A stretch of DNA of 64,000 nt from Verrucomicrobiota bacterium (GTDB taxonomy: Bacteria; Verrucomicrobiota; Verrucomicrobiia; Opitutales; UBA953). The position numbers and the translations under genes are program-made. Location: NCBI GenBank assembly GCA_030834165.1, contig JAURFU010000004.1, positions 1-64,000 of the forward strand, given 5' to 3'. The notes under the pieces were generated by a model, which worked only from the letters and a program-made list of their open reading frames with translations, was not told the origin of the DNA and did no database searches. Positions 9,981-19,351 of the stretch are shown one piece after another. How positions within the stretch are numbered: the first letter of the stretch is position 1; the number at the start of each line of letters is the position of its first letter.

Positions 9981-10746
9981 GGCCCGCGCAGGCGTGGCGG
10001 GTGGTCACGGCCCCGGCGCGGATCTCGAGGACGCGGTCGAAGCGCGCGAGGTCGGCCGGGTCGTGGGTGGCCATCATGACCGTGAAGGCGTGCCCTTGTT
10101 CGAAGAGGAAGCGTTCGATGATCTCGCGGCTCGCGGCGTCGAGCGCGGCGTAAGGTTCGTCGAGGAGCAGCACCTCCGCGCCCTGCACGAACGCCCGGGC
10201 GAGGAGGGCGCGTTGCAGCTGGCCGCCGGAGAGCGCGTGGACCGGGCGGTCGGCAAGCTCCGTCAGGCCGAGCCGCGCGAGGGCCTGGTCGACGGCTTCG
10301 TCGCCATGACGGCATTCCTCGAACCAGCCGTGGTGCGCGTAAGTACCCATCTGCACGAGCCGGCGGACGATCAGCGGGAAGCCTTCGGTGAGCTGAGGGC
10401 GTTGGGCGAGGTAGGCCACGCGGCTGCGGCCCAGCGCCGGGGCGAAGCCGGCCACGCGGACTTCGCCGGACTGCGGCGGGACGAGTCCGGCGAGCACGCG
10501 GAGCAGGGTGGATTTGCCGGAGCCGTTGGGTCCGATCAGGGCCGTCCGGCAACCGCAGGGGATGGAGAAGTCGGCATCACGGAAGGCCGCCGGTCCGTCG
10601 GTCCGGGCGCCGGCCGTCAGACCCCGCGCGAAGACGGCATCGCCTGCGCAGACGGGTTTCTCCGGCCGGGCGTAGGGCAAGGTCGGGAGGAGCGCGAAGA
10701 CGGCGTCTCCCAGCTGGCGGGTGAACCGGGTCCAGAAGCGGCTCAT
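9961..10746 (-). CDS. Metal ABC transporter ATP-binding protein
   Basis: 261 aa; Walker A GPNGSGKST, signature LSGGQLQRALLARAF, Walker B VLLLDEPYAALD. Confidence 0.93.
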   Translation of the reverse strand: MSRFWTRFTRQLGDAVFALLPTLPYARPEKPVCAGDAVFARGLTAGARTDGPAAFRDADFSIPCGCRTALIGPNGSGKSTLLRVLAGLVPPQSGEVRVAGFAPALGRSRVAYLAQRPQLTEGFPLIVRRLVQMGTYAHHGWFEECRHGDEAVDQALARLGLTELADRPVHALSGGQLQRALLARAFVQGAEVLLLDEPYAALDAASREIIERFLFEQGHAFTVMMATHDPADLARFDRVLEIRAGAVTTRHACAGHDHRHA

Positions 10747-11633
10747 CGGCGGGAGAGCGCCTCATGGAGGCGGCGGCCGTTATGGAGCATCATTCCGGCC
10801 CAGCTGTCGCCCGGGAGGCCGGCGGGCTCCAGGTATTCGAAGGACAGGGCGAGAGGGGAGGGGAGGCCGGCGTCTTCGGCCAGGCGTCGGGCGAACGCGT
10901 CGCTCTGGCCGGCATCCGTGACGATGACCCGGATGCCTTCGCGCCGGATCAGCGTGAGAAGTTCAGAGAAATGCCGGGCTGAAAGGTCGGCGGCCTCCGC
11001 CGAGCTGCTCGCGAGGATCGTCCGGGCGACCCGCAGCCCGTAGTTTTCGGCGAAGTGTCCGAGGTTGGCGTGCTGGGTCACGAGGCTGCGTCGCTCCGCG
11101 GGAAGGGCGGCGAAGAGCTTACGGAGCTCCTTGTCGACGCGGTCAATCTCCTTAACATATTCGCCAAAAGCATGTTCGGTTTTTTTGGCTGGAACGATTT
11201 GTCCGAGCCGGGTGGCGAGGAGACGGACCATTTTTTTGACCTCATCGGGATTCGTCCAGGCGTGCGGATCTGCGCACAGGTCGTGACCGTCGCGGGGGCC
11301 TGGACGTTCGTCGAAAAGCCAGATCAAGCGATGAGGACGGTCGTTGGTTTTGGCCCAGGCTTCGAGCCAGGGTTCGAGGGATGGGCTCATGCCCACGATC
11401 AGGCTGGCCCGGCGGAGGTCGCGGGCGTGGCGGACGCTGAGCTGGAAACCATGGGTCTCGCTGCGAGAAGGCACTAAATTGACCATTTCAACCTCTTTCC
11501 CGGCAAGGACTTGCACCCAATCGGCGATGACCGTGAAACTTGTCACCACCAGTGGTCTGGCCGCGGCTTCCGCCGCCGGCGCAGGGGCGGTGGCGAAGCC
11601 GAGCAGACAGAGGATGGCGAGGAAAGCGCGCAC
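10743..11633 (-). CDS. Metal ABC transporter substrate-binding protein (ZnuA/MntC family)
   Basis: 296 aa with signal peptide; SETHGFQLS, DPHAWTNPDEV, VTQHANLGHFAENYGL metal-ligand regions. Confidence 0.9.
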   Translation of the reverse strand: MRAFLAILCLLGFATAPAPAAEAAARPLVVTSFTVIADWVQVLAGKEVEMVNLVPSRSETHGFQLSVRHARDLRRASLIVGMSPSLEPWLEAWAKTNDRPHRLIWLFDERPGPRDGHDLCADPHAWTNPDEVKKMVRLLATRLGQIVPAKKTEHAFGEYVKEIDRVDKELRKLFAALPAERRSLVTQHANLGHFAENYGLRVARTILASSSAEAADLSARHFSELLTLIRREGIRVIVTDAGQSDAFARRLAEDAGLPSPLALSFEYLEPAGLPGDSWAGMMLHNGRRLHEALSRR

Positions 11634-11684
11634 GCAAGGTTTGATGGTTCAAGGAACGCGACCAGACGCAAGATATTTGCAATA

Positions 11685-11694
11685 AACAATTGTT
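11685..11694. promoter_or_regulatory. Perfect palindrome in divergent promoter region (candidate regulator site)
   Basis: AACAATTGTT in an A/T-rich patch between the metal transporter and the pilus locus. Confidence 0.3.
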
Positions 11695-11755
11695 CCCGAA
11701 GCGTCTGTTTTTGCGTTTGCCACACGCAACGGCGGGAGCCACATTTGCCCTTCCC

Positions 11756-12478
11756 ATGCCCCTAGCACGTGCTGTTTTCGCCAGCCTAATGGCTTTCTGT
11801 TTATCCGTCGCCGGCCTCCATGCCCAAGCGGGCAAAGCCGATGCGAATTCGGGCAAAAGCGCCGTCAATGTCCGTTCCATCCATTTCGACCCGGTCAAAC
11901 TGGGTGGGCAGCAGAACCCTTGGATTCGCACCCAGGTCGAGCTCCACGCCAATTATAACCCCGAGGCCAAGGCCGCCCCGGATGCCGAGGCCGGAGCCAA
12001 GAAGCCCGTCAACAAGAACTGGGTCGACAAGGTAAAGGTGACTTTGACCCTGATTTTCAAGCCGATCGGGACGAGCACCGCGGCGGAGTTCGCCTACTAC
12101 CGTTCATCGGCGACCGTGCTCACCATGGAGGTGAATTCCGACCGTTCGGTCTATTTCTACCTGCCGGGAGACATCGTGAAGCGCGACCGACTGAAGATGC
12201 AGCCCGATTACTACTACGTTCAGATCGAAGTCGGCGGTACCGAGCAGCCTTTGTTCACCGAGGCCGGCCGGCCGGTCCCCGACATGGCTAACGCCCTCCA
12301 CAAGCAGTTCCTCGACAAGAAGATTTTTGACGGGGCACGCTCCGAAGCAGACCGGGCCGTAAATTCCAACAACGGCATGCTGCGCCCGCACTACCTCGTT
12401 CCGGCTGCCTTCTACGATAACCTTCCGCAAGGTTCTCCCCAGCCGGAATTCATCCGGGAAGACGCCTCGTCGCGTTAA
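11756..12478 (+). CDS. Exported protein, first gene of pilus/secretin locus (Amuc_1102-like position)
   Basis: Signal peptide MPLARAVFASLMAFCLSVAGLHAQ; ATG 11756 preferred over track TTG 11690; synteny with downstream pilus genes. Confidence 0.6.
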   Translation: MPLARAVFASLMAFCLSVAGLHAQAGKADANSGKSAVNVRSIHFDPVKLGGQQNPWIRTQVELHANYNPEAKAAPDAEAGAKKPVNKNWVDKVKVTLTLIFKPIGTSTAAEFAYYRSSATVLTMEVNSDRSVYFYLPGDIVKRDRLKMQPDYYYVQIEVGGTEQPLFTEAGRPVPDMANALHKQFLDKKIFDGARSEADRAVNSNNGMLRPHYLVPAAFYDNLPQGSPQPEFIREDASSR

Positions 12479-12498
12479 CCCTCCACACCCCTCCTCGC

Positions 12499-14205
12499 AT
12501 GAGCCAGAAGAAGGCCACCATCGTCAATCTTGCCGCGTCCAACGTCTCGGTTTCTCAGTTCTCCGCCGCTTCCGGCGCCCTCGTCCTCGAGCAGTTCTAC
12601 GTCGAAGAGATCGCCCCCGGGCTGACCGGGGATGACGAATGGTTGAACGCGGCGATCGCCGCCCTCGCCAATCTGGTCAACCTGCACGAGATCAAGGGCC
12701 GCGTCACCGTCATCGCGCCGGCCTTCCTGCTCCTCCAGAAGCCTCTCCGCGTCCCGCAGGTCGAACGAGCCCGGCAGGCTCAGATCGTTGCTTTCGAGGC
12801 TCAGAACGCGATTCCTTACCCCTTGAACGAAGTCATGTGGGACAGCCAGTTGATGGCTTCCGACGGAGTCGAGGCGGAGGTGCTGCTCTTCGCCCTCCGG
12901 ACCGAGATCGCCACCCGCATCGCGACCCTTGTCACCTCGACGGGCCTCCGCCCCATGTCCATCCAGGCGGCCCCGTTGCTCGATAGCCAGGCTTTCCGGA
13001 TCCATGGCGGGGGGTCTTCCGCCGAAGAGGTCCTGATCGTCAACGTCGGCGCCCGCTCGACTACCTTGAGCTTCGTCGGGCCGGGCGGCGTCAACATCCA
13101 GACCTCCGCCAACATGGGTGGAAACCTGCTTACCCAGGGCGTCTCGGATAACACCGGCCAGCCTTTCGCGACCTCCGAAGCCATCAAGGTCGGTTATTTC
13201 TCGGGCGTGCTGCAACTCGCGGAGAACGACCCGCAGGTGGCCATCCTGCAGGCCAACGCCCAGACCTTCTCCCGTCGCCTCGCCCAGGACATCAACCGAC
13301 GACTCATCAACGTGCGTCGTGGCGCCAACGGCCGTCAGCCGGCCCGCATCCTCGTGACCGGCCGTGGTTCCCAAGTGCCTGGTCTCGCGGAGCAGCTCTG
13401 CGAGACGCTGCGTCTGCCGGTCGAGCCCTTCGATCCTTCCGCGGTCATCACGCCGGGCGAAGGCATCGCTCCTGAGCAGCTCCCGCGCGTCAGGCATCAG
13501 ATCACCGAGGTCATCGGCGAGGCCGCGCGCCTTGTCCTGCCTCATCCGATCGGGGTCAACCTCATCCCCCGCGACATCGCCTCCCAGCAGGCCTTCGACG
13601 CGCGCAAGCCCCGCCTCCTCGCCGCCGCCGCCCTCGCCGCCGCCGCCCCTTTCTGCGTCTGGCTCGCTTTGGCCTCTTCCGAGGGCTGGAACAGCCAGCA
13701 GATCGCCGAAGTCCAGAACCGTCAGGCGGAGCTCACCGCCCGTCGCCTCGCCATCGAAGAAACCCGCAAGCAGGCCATCGAGCTGGCCGCAAAGTGCAAC
13801 GAGCTCGAGTCCGTAGTCCTGAACCGCTCCAACTGGCCCGCGTTCCTGGGCGACCTGCAAGCCCGCATCGGCGACTGCAAGAACACCTGGGTCGAGGAGA
13901 TGCACGTCAAATACGAGACCTTGCCTCCGGCGCCCGTGCCGGAGGGGCAGACTCCGCCTCCTCCTCAGGTCGTCACCAAGGTCGTGCTGGCCGTGCGCTT
14001 CCTTTACGTCGACGTGCCTTACGATATTAAGCAGTATCGTGCGACCGCGGAGAAGGCCCACCTCAGCCGCCTCCTCGAAGCCGTGCGCAAGTCGCCTTAC
14101 GTCGGCGCGGTGCCTGAGAATGAGATCAGCGTCACCGAGGTGAACACCATCCGCAATCCGAAGGCCACCATCACCCTCGTCATCCGCAAGGACAAGGCCC
14201 TCTAA
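12499..14205 (+). CDS. PilM-PilN fusion-like type IV pilus assembly protein (Amuc_1101-like)
   Basis: 568 aa; actin-like PilM half (VNVGARSTTLSFVGPGG, LVTGRGSQVPGLAEQL) followed by VNLIPRD, a TM helix and coiled coil like PilN. Confidence 0.75.
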   Translation: MSQKKATIVNLAASNVSVSQFSAASGALVLEQFYVEEIAPGLTGDDEWLNAAIAALANLVNLHEIKGRVTVIAPAFLLLQKPLRVPQVERARQAQIVAFEAQNAIPYPLNEVMWDSQLMASDGVEAEVLLFALRTEIATRIATLVTSTGLRPMSIQAAPLLDSQAFRIHGGGSSAEEVLIVNVGARSTTLSFVGPGGVNIQTSANMGGNLLTQGVSDNTGQPFATSEAIKVGYFSGVLQLAENDPQVAILQANAQTFSRRLAQDINRRLINVRRGANGRQPARILVTGRGSQVPGLAEQLCETLRLPVEPFDPSAVITPGEGIAPEQLPRVRHQITEVIGEAARLVLPHPIGVNLIPRDIASQQAFDARKPRLLAAAALAAAAPFCVWLALASSEGWNSQQIAEVQNRQAELTARRLAIEETRKQAIELAAKCNELESVVLNRSNWPAFLGDLQARIGDCKNTWVEEMHVKYETLPPAPVPEGQTPPPPQVVTKVVLAVRFLYVDVPYDIKQYRATAEKAHLSRLLEAVRKSPYVGAVPENEISVTEVNTIRNPKATITLVIRKDKAL

Positions 14206-14209
14206 GCCC

Positions 14210-15319
14210 ATGCAACGTTTCAAGAAAAATCTCGGCTTCAACCTGGCGCTCATCCTCCTCGGCGTGACTTTCCTGTCCGGTCTGGTCCTGGCTTACCTGG
14301 CCTACAGCGGCGGAGAAGACACCTCCCGGATGCTTCGCAGCACCACCGGCGCCGAGGTCGCCCTCCTCCAAGGACACGCCTTCGCGCCGGGCGAGCAGCC
14401 GGTCGCCCTCAACGAAGAAAATGTCAAGGCCGCGCAGGCGGATCTCGCGGAGCTCGCCGCCCATCGCGACAAGCTCCGAGAGCTCATCGCCGGCAATCCG
14501 GAGATGGCCATCCGCGGCAAGGCTTCGGCGAATTCGGCCGAGTTGAGCGCCTTGCTCCGCGAGTCCGTCGATGGCTGGCGCAAGCTGGTGGCCGACCAAG
14601 GGGTGAAGCTCTCGCCGAACGAACCCACCTCCTTCGGGTTCCATCGCTACATCCATAACCAAGGGACTTCCCCGAAGCGCGACTTCCAGAAGGTCGACCA
14701 GCAGCGGCTCATCATCGACTTCTTGGTCCGCCAGCTGATCGAGTCCCGTCCCGCCGGCTCCCCTCTCCTGATCGAGTCCGTCGACCGTGAACCGGTCGAG
14801 ACATTCATCCTGATCCCGGAAGGCCGACCTGGCGCCGGAACTTACGGACCGGACAGCGAGGCCCCGCGGAATGAGAACGATGAGTTCGCTCCGGCCCGGA
14901 AGTTCGCCCGGCCCGGCCTCGTCGAGGCGCTTTCCTTCCGCGTCCGTTTCGTCGGCTACACCCCGACGCTCCGCACTTTCGTCAACAAGATCCGCAATTC
15001 CGGCCGCCCGCTCGCCGTGACCAGCATCGACGTGGGCACGACTTCCAAGGAGACGGAGAAGCTGCTCGCCGCGCCGGTTTCGCTGATTCCGGCCGTCGGC
15101 CCCAGTCCGGTCGTGGTCGGCACTCCCGCCCTCTCTTTCTTCGACCAGGCTCCCGCGGCCCCTTCGGCCGGTCCCGCCGCGCCTCCCCCCGTGAACGCCG
15201 AGGAAAAACGCATCCAAGTCGTCCAGCGCAAGCTTTCGGCCTTCGTGGTCCAGATCGATTACCTTTCCGTGCCCGAAGAGAAGCCCGCCCCCGGGGTCGA
15301 AGGCGAACCCAAGAAATAA
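14210..15319 (+). CDS. PilO-like inner-membrane pilus protein (Amuc_1100-like)
   Basis: 369 aa; N-terminal TM, coiled coil, C-terminal domain; position between PilMN-like and secretin genes. Confidence 0.65.
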   Translation: MQRFKKNLGFNLALILLGVTFLSGLVLAYLAYSGGEDTSRMLRSTTGAEVALLQGHAFAPGEQPVALNEENVKAAQADLAELAAHRDKLRELIAGNPEMAIRGKASANSAELSALLRESVDGWRKLVADQGVKLSPNEPTSFGFHRYIHNQGTSPKRDFQKVDQQRLIIDFLVRQLIESRPAGSPLLIESVDREPVETFILIPEGRPGAGTYGPDSEAPRNENDEFAPARKFARPGLVEALSFRVRFVGYTPTLRTFVNKIRNSGRPLAVTSIDVGTTSKETEKLLAAPVSLIPAVGPSPVVVGTPALSFFDQAPAAPSAGPAAPPPVNAEEKRIQVVQRKLSAFVVQIDYLSVPEEKPAPGVEGEPKK

Positions 15320-15331
15320 AGCAACCCGGCC

Positions 15332-16261
15332 ATGAACTCCCGCAAGGACATCCTTCTCGTCTGCCTCGGCGCCCTTCTTTTCGCCGGAGGTCTCGCCATC
15401 TATCTCAACCCGGGTTGGATCGCCCCGCCGGTTCCGGGCCAGGAAGAGCGTGCCATCATCCTAGCCAAACTTCGGCAGGCTCCGCCGGCGGGCGCCGCCT
15501 ACCCGTCGATGCCGCGTGCCTCGCTTGAGGACAACGTCAAGGACTGGCTCAGCCCCGAGGAAGACGATGAGAACTGGGATTACGACCTCTTCACGACGAT
15601 CGATGTCGTCTGGGACCCCTCCATCAAGGAGTACGTGCCGCGTAGCCGCAAGGCCGAGGTCATGCCGCCCTTCGGCGTCGAGTTGGTCTCGGTAGGCTAC
15701 CCGACCTACACCTTCATGCTGAGTTCCTCCACCCTGGCTCCGGGCAAGAAGGAAGAAGACCGCCTGTTCTCGCTGAAGAACGTCAAGACGAACCGCTACA
15801 TCGATGACTGCAAGCTGAACAAGCCCATCCCTGAGGCTCCTTACCTCACGCTGAAGTCCTACCGGGTGGTCAAGGGCAAGGACGCCGACGGGTTCCCCTT
15901 CGTCCGCAACATCCTCACCGTGGATGACCGCCAGTTCGGGCAGGTCGTCGAGATCGATGACGAGAAGCCCCTCGAATTCAAGGGACGCATCGACATCATC
16001 CTCCGTTCCACCGACGATCCGGCCTGGAGCCTGACCCTGCACGCGGTTGGGGATAAGTTTGCCCTGAACGGGGCCACCTTCGTGGTCAAAGGCATTGACT
16101 TGCCCGGCAAGTCCGTGACTTTCGAGAAGACCATCGCCCTCAACCCCAAGAGGCCCAAGAAGCTTACTTTCGACCAGCAGATCCTCGTCGTTCCGCCGCC
16201 CGTCCCCAAGTCCAAATCTTCGGCTGCCACCCCCAAGGCCGACGCCCCCTCCAACAAATAA
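15332..16261 (+). CDS. PilP-position membrane-anchored protein (Amuc_1099-like)
   Basis: 309 aa; N-terminal TM; immediately upstream of secretin. Confidence 0.6.
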   Translation: MNSRKDILLVCLGALLFAGGLAIYLNPGWIAPPVPGQEERAIILAKLRQAPPAGAAYPSMPRASLEDNVKDWLSPEEDDENWDYDLFTTIDVVWDPSIKEYVPRSRKAEVMPPFGVELVSVGYPTYTFMLSSSTLAPGKKEEDRLFSLKNVKTNRYIDDCKLNKPIPEAPYLTLKSYRVVKGKDADGFPFVRNILTVDDRQFGQVVEIDDEKPLEFKGRIDIILRSTDDPAWSLTLHAVGDKFALNGATFVVKGIDLPGKSVTFEKTIALNPKRPKKLTFDQQILVVPPPVPKSKSSAATPKADAPSNK

Positions 16262-16281
16262 ATTTTCTAAGCCCCCCACTC

Positions 16282-19260
16282 ATGAAAAAAATCCACCGCT
16301 CGCAGCTCGCTTGGGCCGCTTTCGCCCTCGCCCTCGCCGCCGGCACGCTCGCCGCGCAGGATGGCGACGCCGCCGCGCGCAAGCCGCTGCTCCTCGCCGA
16401 AGCCCTCAAGGCACGCGACGAAGGCAACCTCCAGGTCGCCAAGGAGAAGTTCGAGGCGCTCCTCGCCATCGACCCGAAGGACATCGGCGCCAACGAGGGT
16501 CTGACGTCCGTCAAGGCCGCCTTGGAAGAAGCCCGCGCCGCCAAGCAGGCCGCCGACGCCGCCAAGGCCGCCCCGGCCGATGCTCCTGCGGTCGCCGCTC
16601 CCGCCCCGGCCGGCGCCCTCGCCGAAGTCGCGAACGCCCATGAGAACCGTTTCGCCGAAGTCACCCGTGCGATTTCCGCCGCCCAGGACAAAGCCGCGGC
16701 CGGAGACCTCCAGCGTGCTCTCGAGATCCTCGACGGCGCGAACGGCGCGATCGCCGCGATTCCCACCGCCGCCGCCCAGAAGCTGCGTGACGCCATCGCC
16801 CTCGCCAAGCAGGAGATCACCGTTCAGCGCGATGCCGGCGGCGCCGCCGCCGCCCGGGAAGAGGTCAAGCGACTCGCCGCCGCCAACTCCGCCGCCTTGG
16901 CCAAGCAGGACGACGCGATCGCCGCCGCCGAAAAGCTGCTCCGGAAGGGGACCGCGGAGTCCGTCGACCAGGCTATTTCCGACCTCGATGCCGCCGACCG
17001 CGCCCTCGGCGCCGAAAGTCTTACGAACAAGGTCCTCAAGGAGCGCATCAAGGAGACCAAAGGTTCGGCCCTCGCCCGCCGCGCCTTGATCGCAATCGAG
17101 GCGCGCGACATGGTCCGTGCCGCCTCCCTCGTGGCCGATTACGCCAAGCTGAAGGGAGAAGACGATCCGTCCGTCGTCCGCCTTCAGAAGGAACTCGCCG
17201 CCAAGCGCGCCAACCCGACCTACCGCAACATCGACGAGCTCTCCCCGGGCGTCCGTGAGAAGGACGACAAGGTCAACGAGCTGCTCGTGAAGGGTCGCGC
17301 CCGCTACCTCTACGGAGACTACCAAGGGGCCCTCGACGCCTACCGCGAAGTCCTCCAGTACCAGCCGAACAACTCCGAGTCCAAGGCCTACCAGATCCGT
17401 ATCCGCCAGATGCTGTCCGAGAACTCCGGGCAGTGGAACCGTGGCGTGACCAAGGGCAAGCTCCTCGAGCTGCTCGACGAAAGCTGGAAGCTGCCGGAAG
17501 TCTTCAACCGCGAGAACATCAAATCCGACCTCGGCAACGGCAACGACCCCGTCACCGAGAAGATGAAGACCATCCGCCTGCCGGAAGGTTTCATCGCCCG
17601 CGACGAGCCCCTGGACCGCGCGCTCACCAAGCTCTCGAGCCTCTCGCAGACCTACGACAAGGACCAGAAGGGCGTGAACATCGTCCCCGTCACCGACGGC
17701 GGCGAAAGCCCCAACGTCAACCTGCAGCTTCGCGACGTCACGGTCTTCCAGGCCCTCGATTACCTCTGCAAGCGCGTCGGCTACAGCTTTTCGGTCAGCC
17801 CCTCGGGCATCGTCGAAGTCCGCAAGGACGCCGGTGACAGCCTCCTCGACACGCAGTTCTTCGAGCTCACCCAGGCCGCCGTCGTCAAGATGACCGGCCA
17901 GGGACTCAACACCACCGCCCCCGGCGGCGCGGCCAGCAATCCCTTCGGAGGAGCCGGCGGCGGCGCGGCCGGACCGACCGACGGCAACCCGCAGGAAATG
18001 GCGATCAAGAGCTTCCTCACCCGCTCGGGCGTCCCGTTCGAGCCCCCCGCGACCCTCTCGTTCGACGGCACCCGCCTCATCGTCACGCAGAGCCCGAAGA
18101 ACCTCGACCGCGTGAAGAACATCATCCGTCGCTATTCCGACATCAAGCAGGTCCACATCGAAGCCAAGTTCATCGAAGTCGAGCAGAAGGTCCTCAACGA
18201 GCTCGGCGTCAACTGGAGCCTGGCGCCGACCGCCGGCGGCAATGGTAACGTCAACGCGACGAGCAACCTCCGTTCCATCAACCGCGTCTTCGCCCAGAAC
18301 AACACCGCCCCGAAGAACCTGACCATCAACAGCCAGATCACGACCGCCGGCGTCACGACCAACAACACCCAGGTCTTCCCGAACGTCGCCCCCTCGTTCC
18401 CCGGAGGCATGAATCTGGGCAACACGACCTCGACCTACAGCGGCGTCGTCAGCGTCCTCGGCCAGGAAACCCTCTCCGTCGCCATCCGCGCCATCGAAGA
18501 AAGCGCCGGCAGCGACCTGATGTCCTCGCCGAGCCTCACCGTCCTCGACGGTAAGACCGCGGTCATCAAGGTGGCCCAGCTCCTCCGCTACCCGCAGGCT
18601 TACGGCGACATCCAGTCCAACGTGGGTAACGGCGGCGGCGGCGCCGGCGGCATCGGTACCGCCAACACGTCCGTCGCGATCACGGCCGGCACCCCGCAGG
18701 ACTTCACCGTCCAGGAGGTCGGCGTGACCCTCGAAGTCACCCCGACCGTCGCGGCCGATGACTCCATCGCCCTCAACCTCAAGCCGAAGGTGACCGAGTT
18801 CGAAGGTTTCGTCGAGTACGGCGGCACCTCCGTGGCGCTGACCGGTGGCGTGACCGTCACCGTGCCCTCCGGCTTCTTCCAGCCGATCTTCAGCACCCGC
18901 GAAGTCACCACGGACGTCACCGTCTTCGACGGCGCCACCGTCGTGATCGGCGGCCTGACCCGCGAAGAAGTGAAGACCATCGACGACAAGGTCCCGGTCC
19001 TGGGTTCGATCCCGATCATCGGCGCGGCCTTCCGTTCCACCGGAAAGAGCGTCCAGAAGCGCAGCCTCATGGTCTTCGTGACCGCCAACCTGGTCTCTCC
19101 GGGCGGCGCCACCCTCCGCAGCTCCCACCCGGGCATGCGCGCGGGCGCGACGTTCTCCAACCCGACGCTCATCTCGCCCGCCGGCGCCGTCTACCGCGAG
19201 CCGATCGAAGCCGCCACGCCGACCGAGCCTGCGCCGGCCGTCGCCGATCCGGCGAAGTAA
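16282..19260 (+). CDS. Secretin (type II/III secretion or PilQ family; Amuc_1098-like) with N-terminal TPR-type region
   Basis: 992 aa; signal peptide, TPR-like repeats, secretin core ...VFDGATVVIGGLTREEVKTIDDKVPVLGSIPIIGAAFRS. Confidence 0.93.
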   Translation: MKKIHRSQLAWAAFALALAAGTLAAQDGDAAARKPLLLAEALKARDEGNLQVAKEKFEALLAIDPKDIGANEGLTSVKAALEEARAAKQAADAAKAAPADAPAVAAPAPAGALAEVANAHENRFAEVTRAISAAQDKAAAGDLQRALEILDGANGAIAAIPTAAAQKLRDAIALAKQEITVQRDAGGAAAAREEVKRLAAANSAALAKQDDAIAAAEKLLRKGTAESVDQAISDLDAADRALGAESLTNKVLKERIKETKGSALARRALIAIEARDMVRAASLVADYAKLKGEDDPSVVRLQKELAAKRANPTYRNIDELSPGVREKDDKVNELLVKGRARYLYGDYQGALDAYREVLQYQPNNSESKAYQIRIRQMLSENSGQWNRGVTKGKLLELLDESWKLPEVFNRENIKSDLGNGNDPVTEKMKTIRLPEGFIARDEPLDRALTKLSSLSQTYDKDQKGVNIVPVTDGGESPNVNLQLRDVTVFQALDYLCKRVGYSFSVSPSGIVEVRKDAGDSLLDTQFFELTQAAVVKMTGQGLNTTAPGGAASNPFGGAGGGAAGPTDGNPQEMAIKSFLTRSGVPFEPPATLSFDGTRLIVTQSPKNLDRVKNIIRRYSDIKQVHIEAKFIEVEQKVLNELGVNWSLAPTAGGNGNVNATSNLRSINRVFAQNNTAPKNLTINSQITTAGVTTNNTQVFPNVAPSFPGGMNLGNTTSTYSGVVSVLGQETLSVAIRAIEESAGSDLMSSPSLTVLDGKTAVIKVAQLLRYPQAYGDIQSNVGNGGGGAGGIGTANTSVAITAGTPQDFTVQEVGVTLEVTPTVAADDSIALNLKPKVTEFEGFVEYGGTSVALTGGVTVTVPSGFFQPIFSTREVTTDVTVFDGATVVIGGLTREEVKTIDDKVPVLGSIPIIGAAFRSTGKSVQKRSLMVFVTANLVSPGGATLRSSHPGMRAGATFSNPTLISPAGAVYREPIEAATPTEPAPAVADPAK

Positions 19261-19285
19261 GCCGCGACCGATCGTCCGGTCCTAC

Positions 19286-19315
19286 AGGCCCGCCTCATGG
19301 CGGGCCTGCTTTTTT
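19286..19315 (+). terminator. Rho-independent terminator after pilus operon
   Basis: AGGCCCGCC-TCAT-GGCGGGCCT then GCTTTTTT. Confidence 0.88.
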
Positions 19316-19351
19316 CTCGATGCTCCGACGGGGCGCGGCGACAATCCCCGC

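Noticed and set aside
16267-19128. 953-aa minus-strand ORF opposite the secretin
   Set aside because: High-GC shadow ORF: low-complexity Gly/Asp/Val/Arg-rich translation with no domain, fully antisense to a recognisable secretin.
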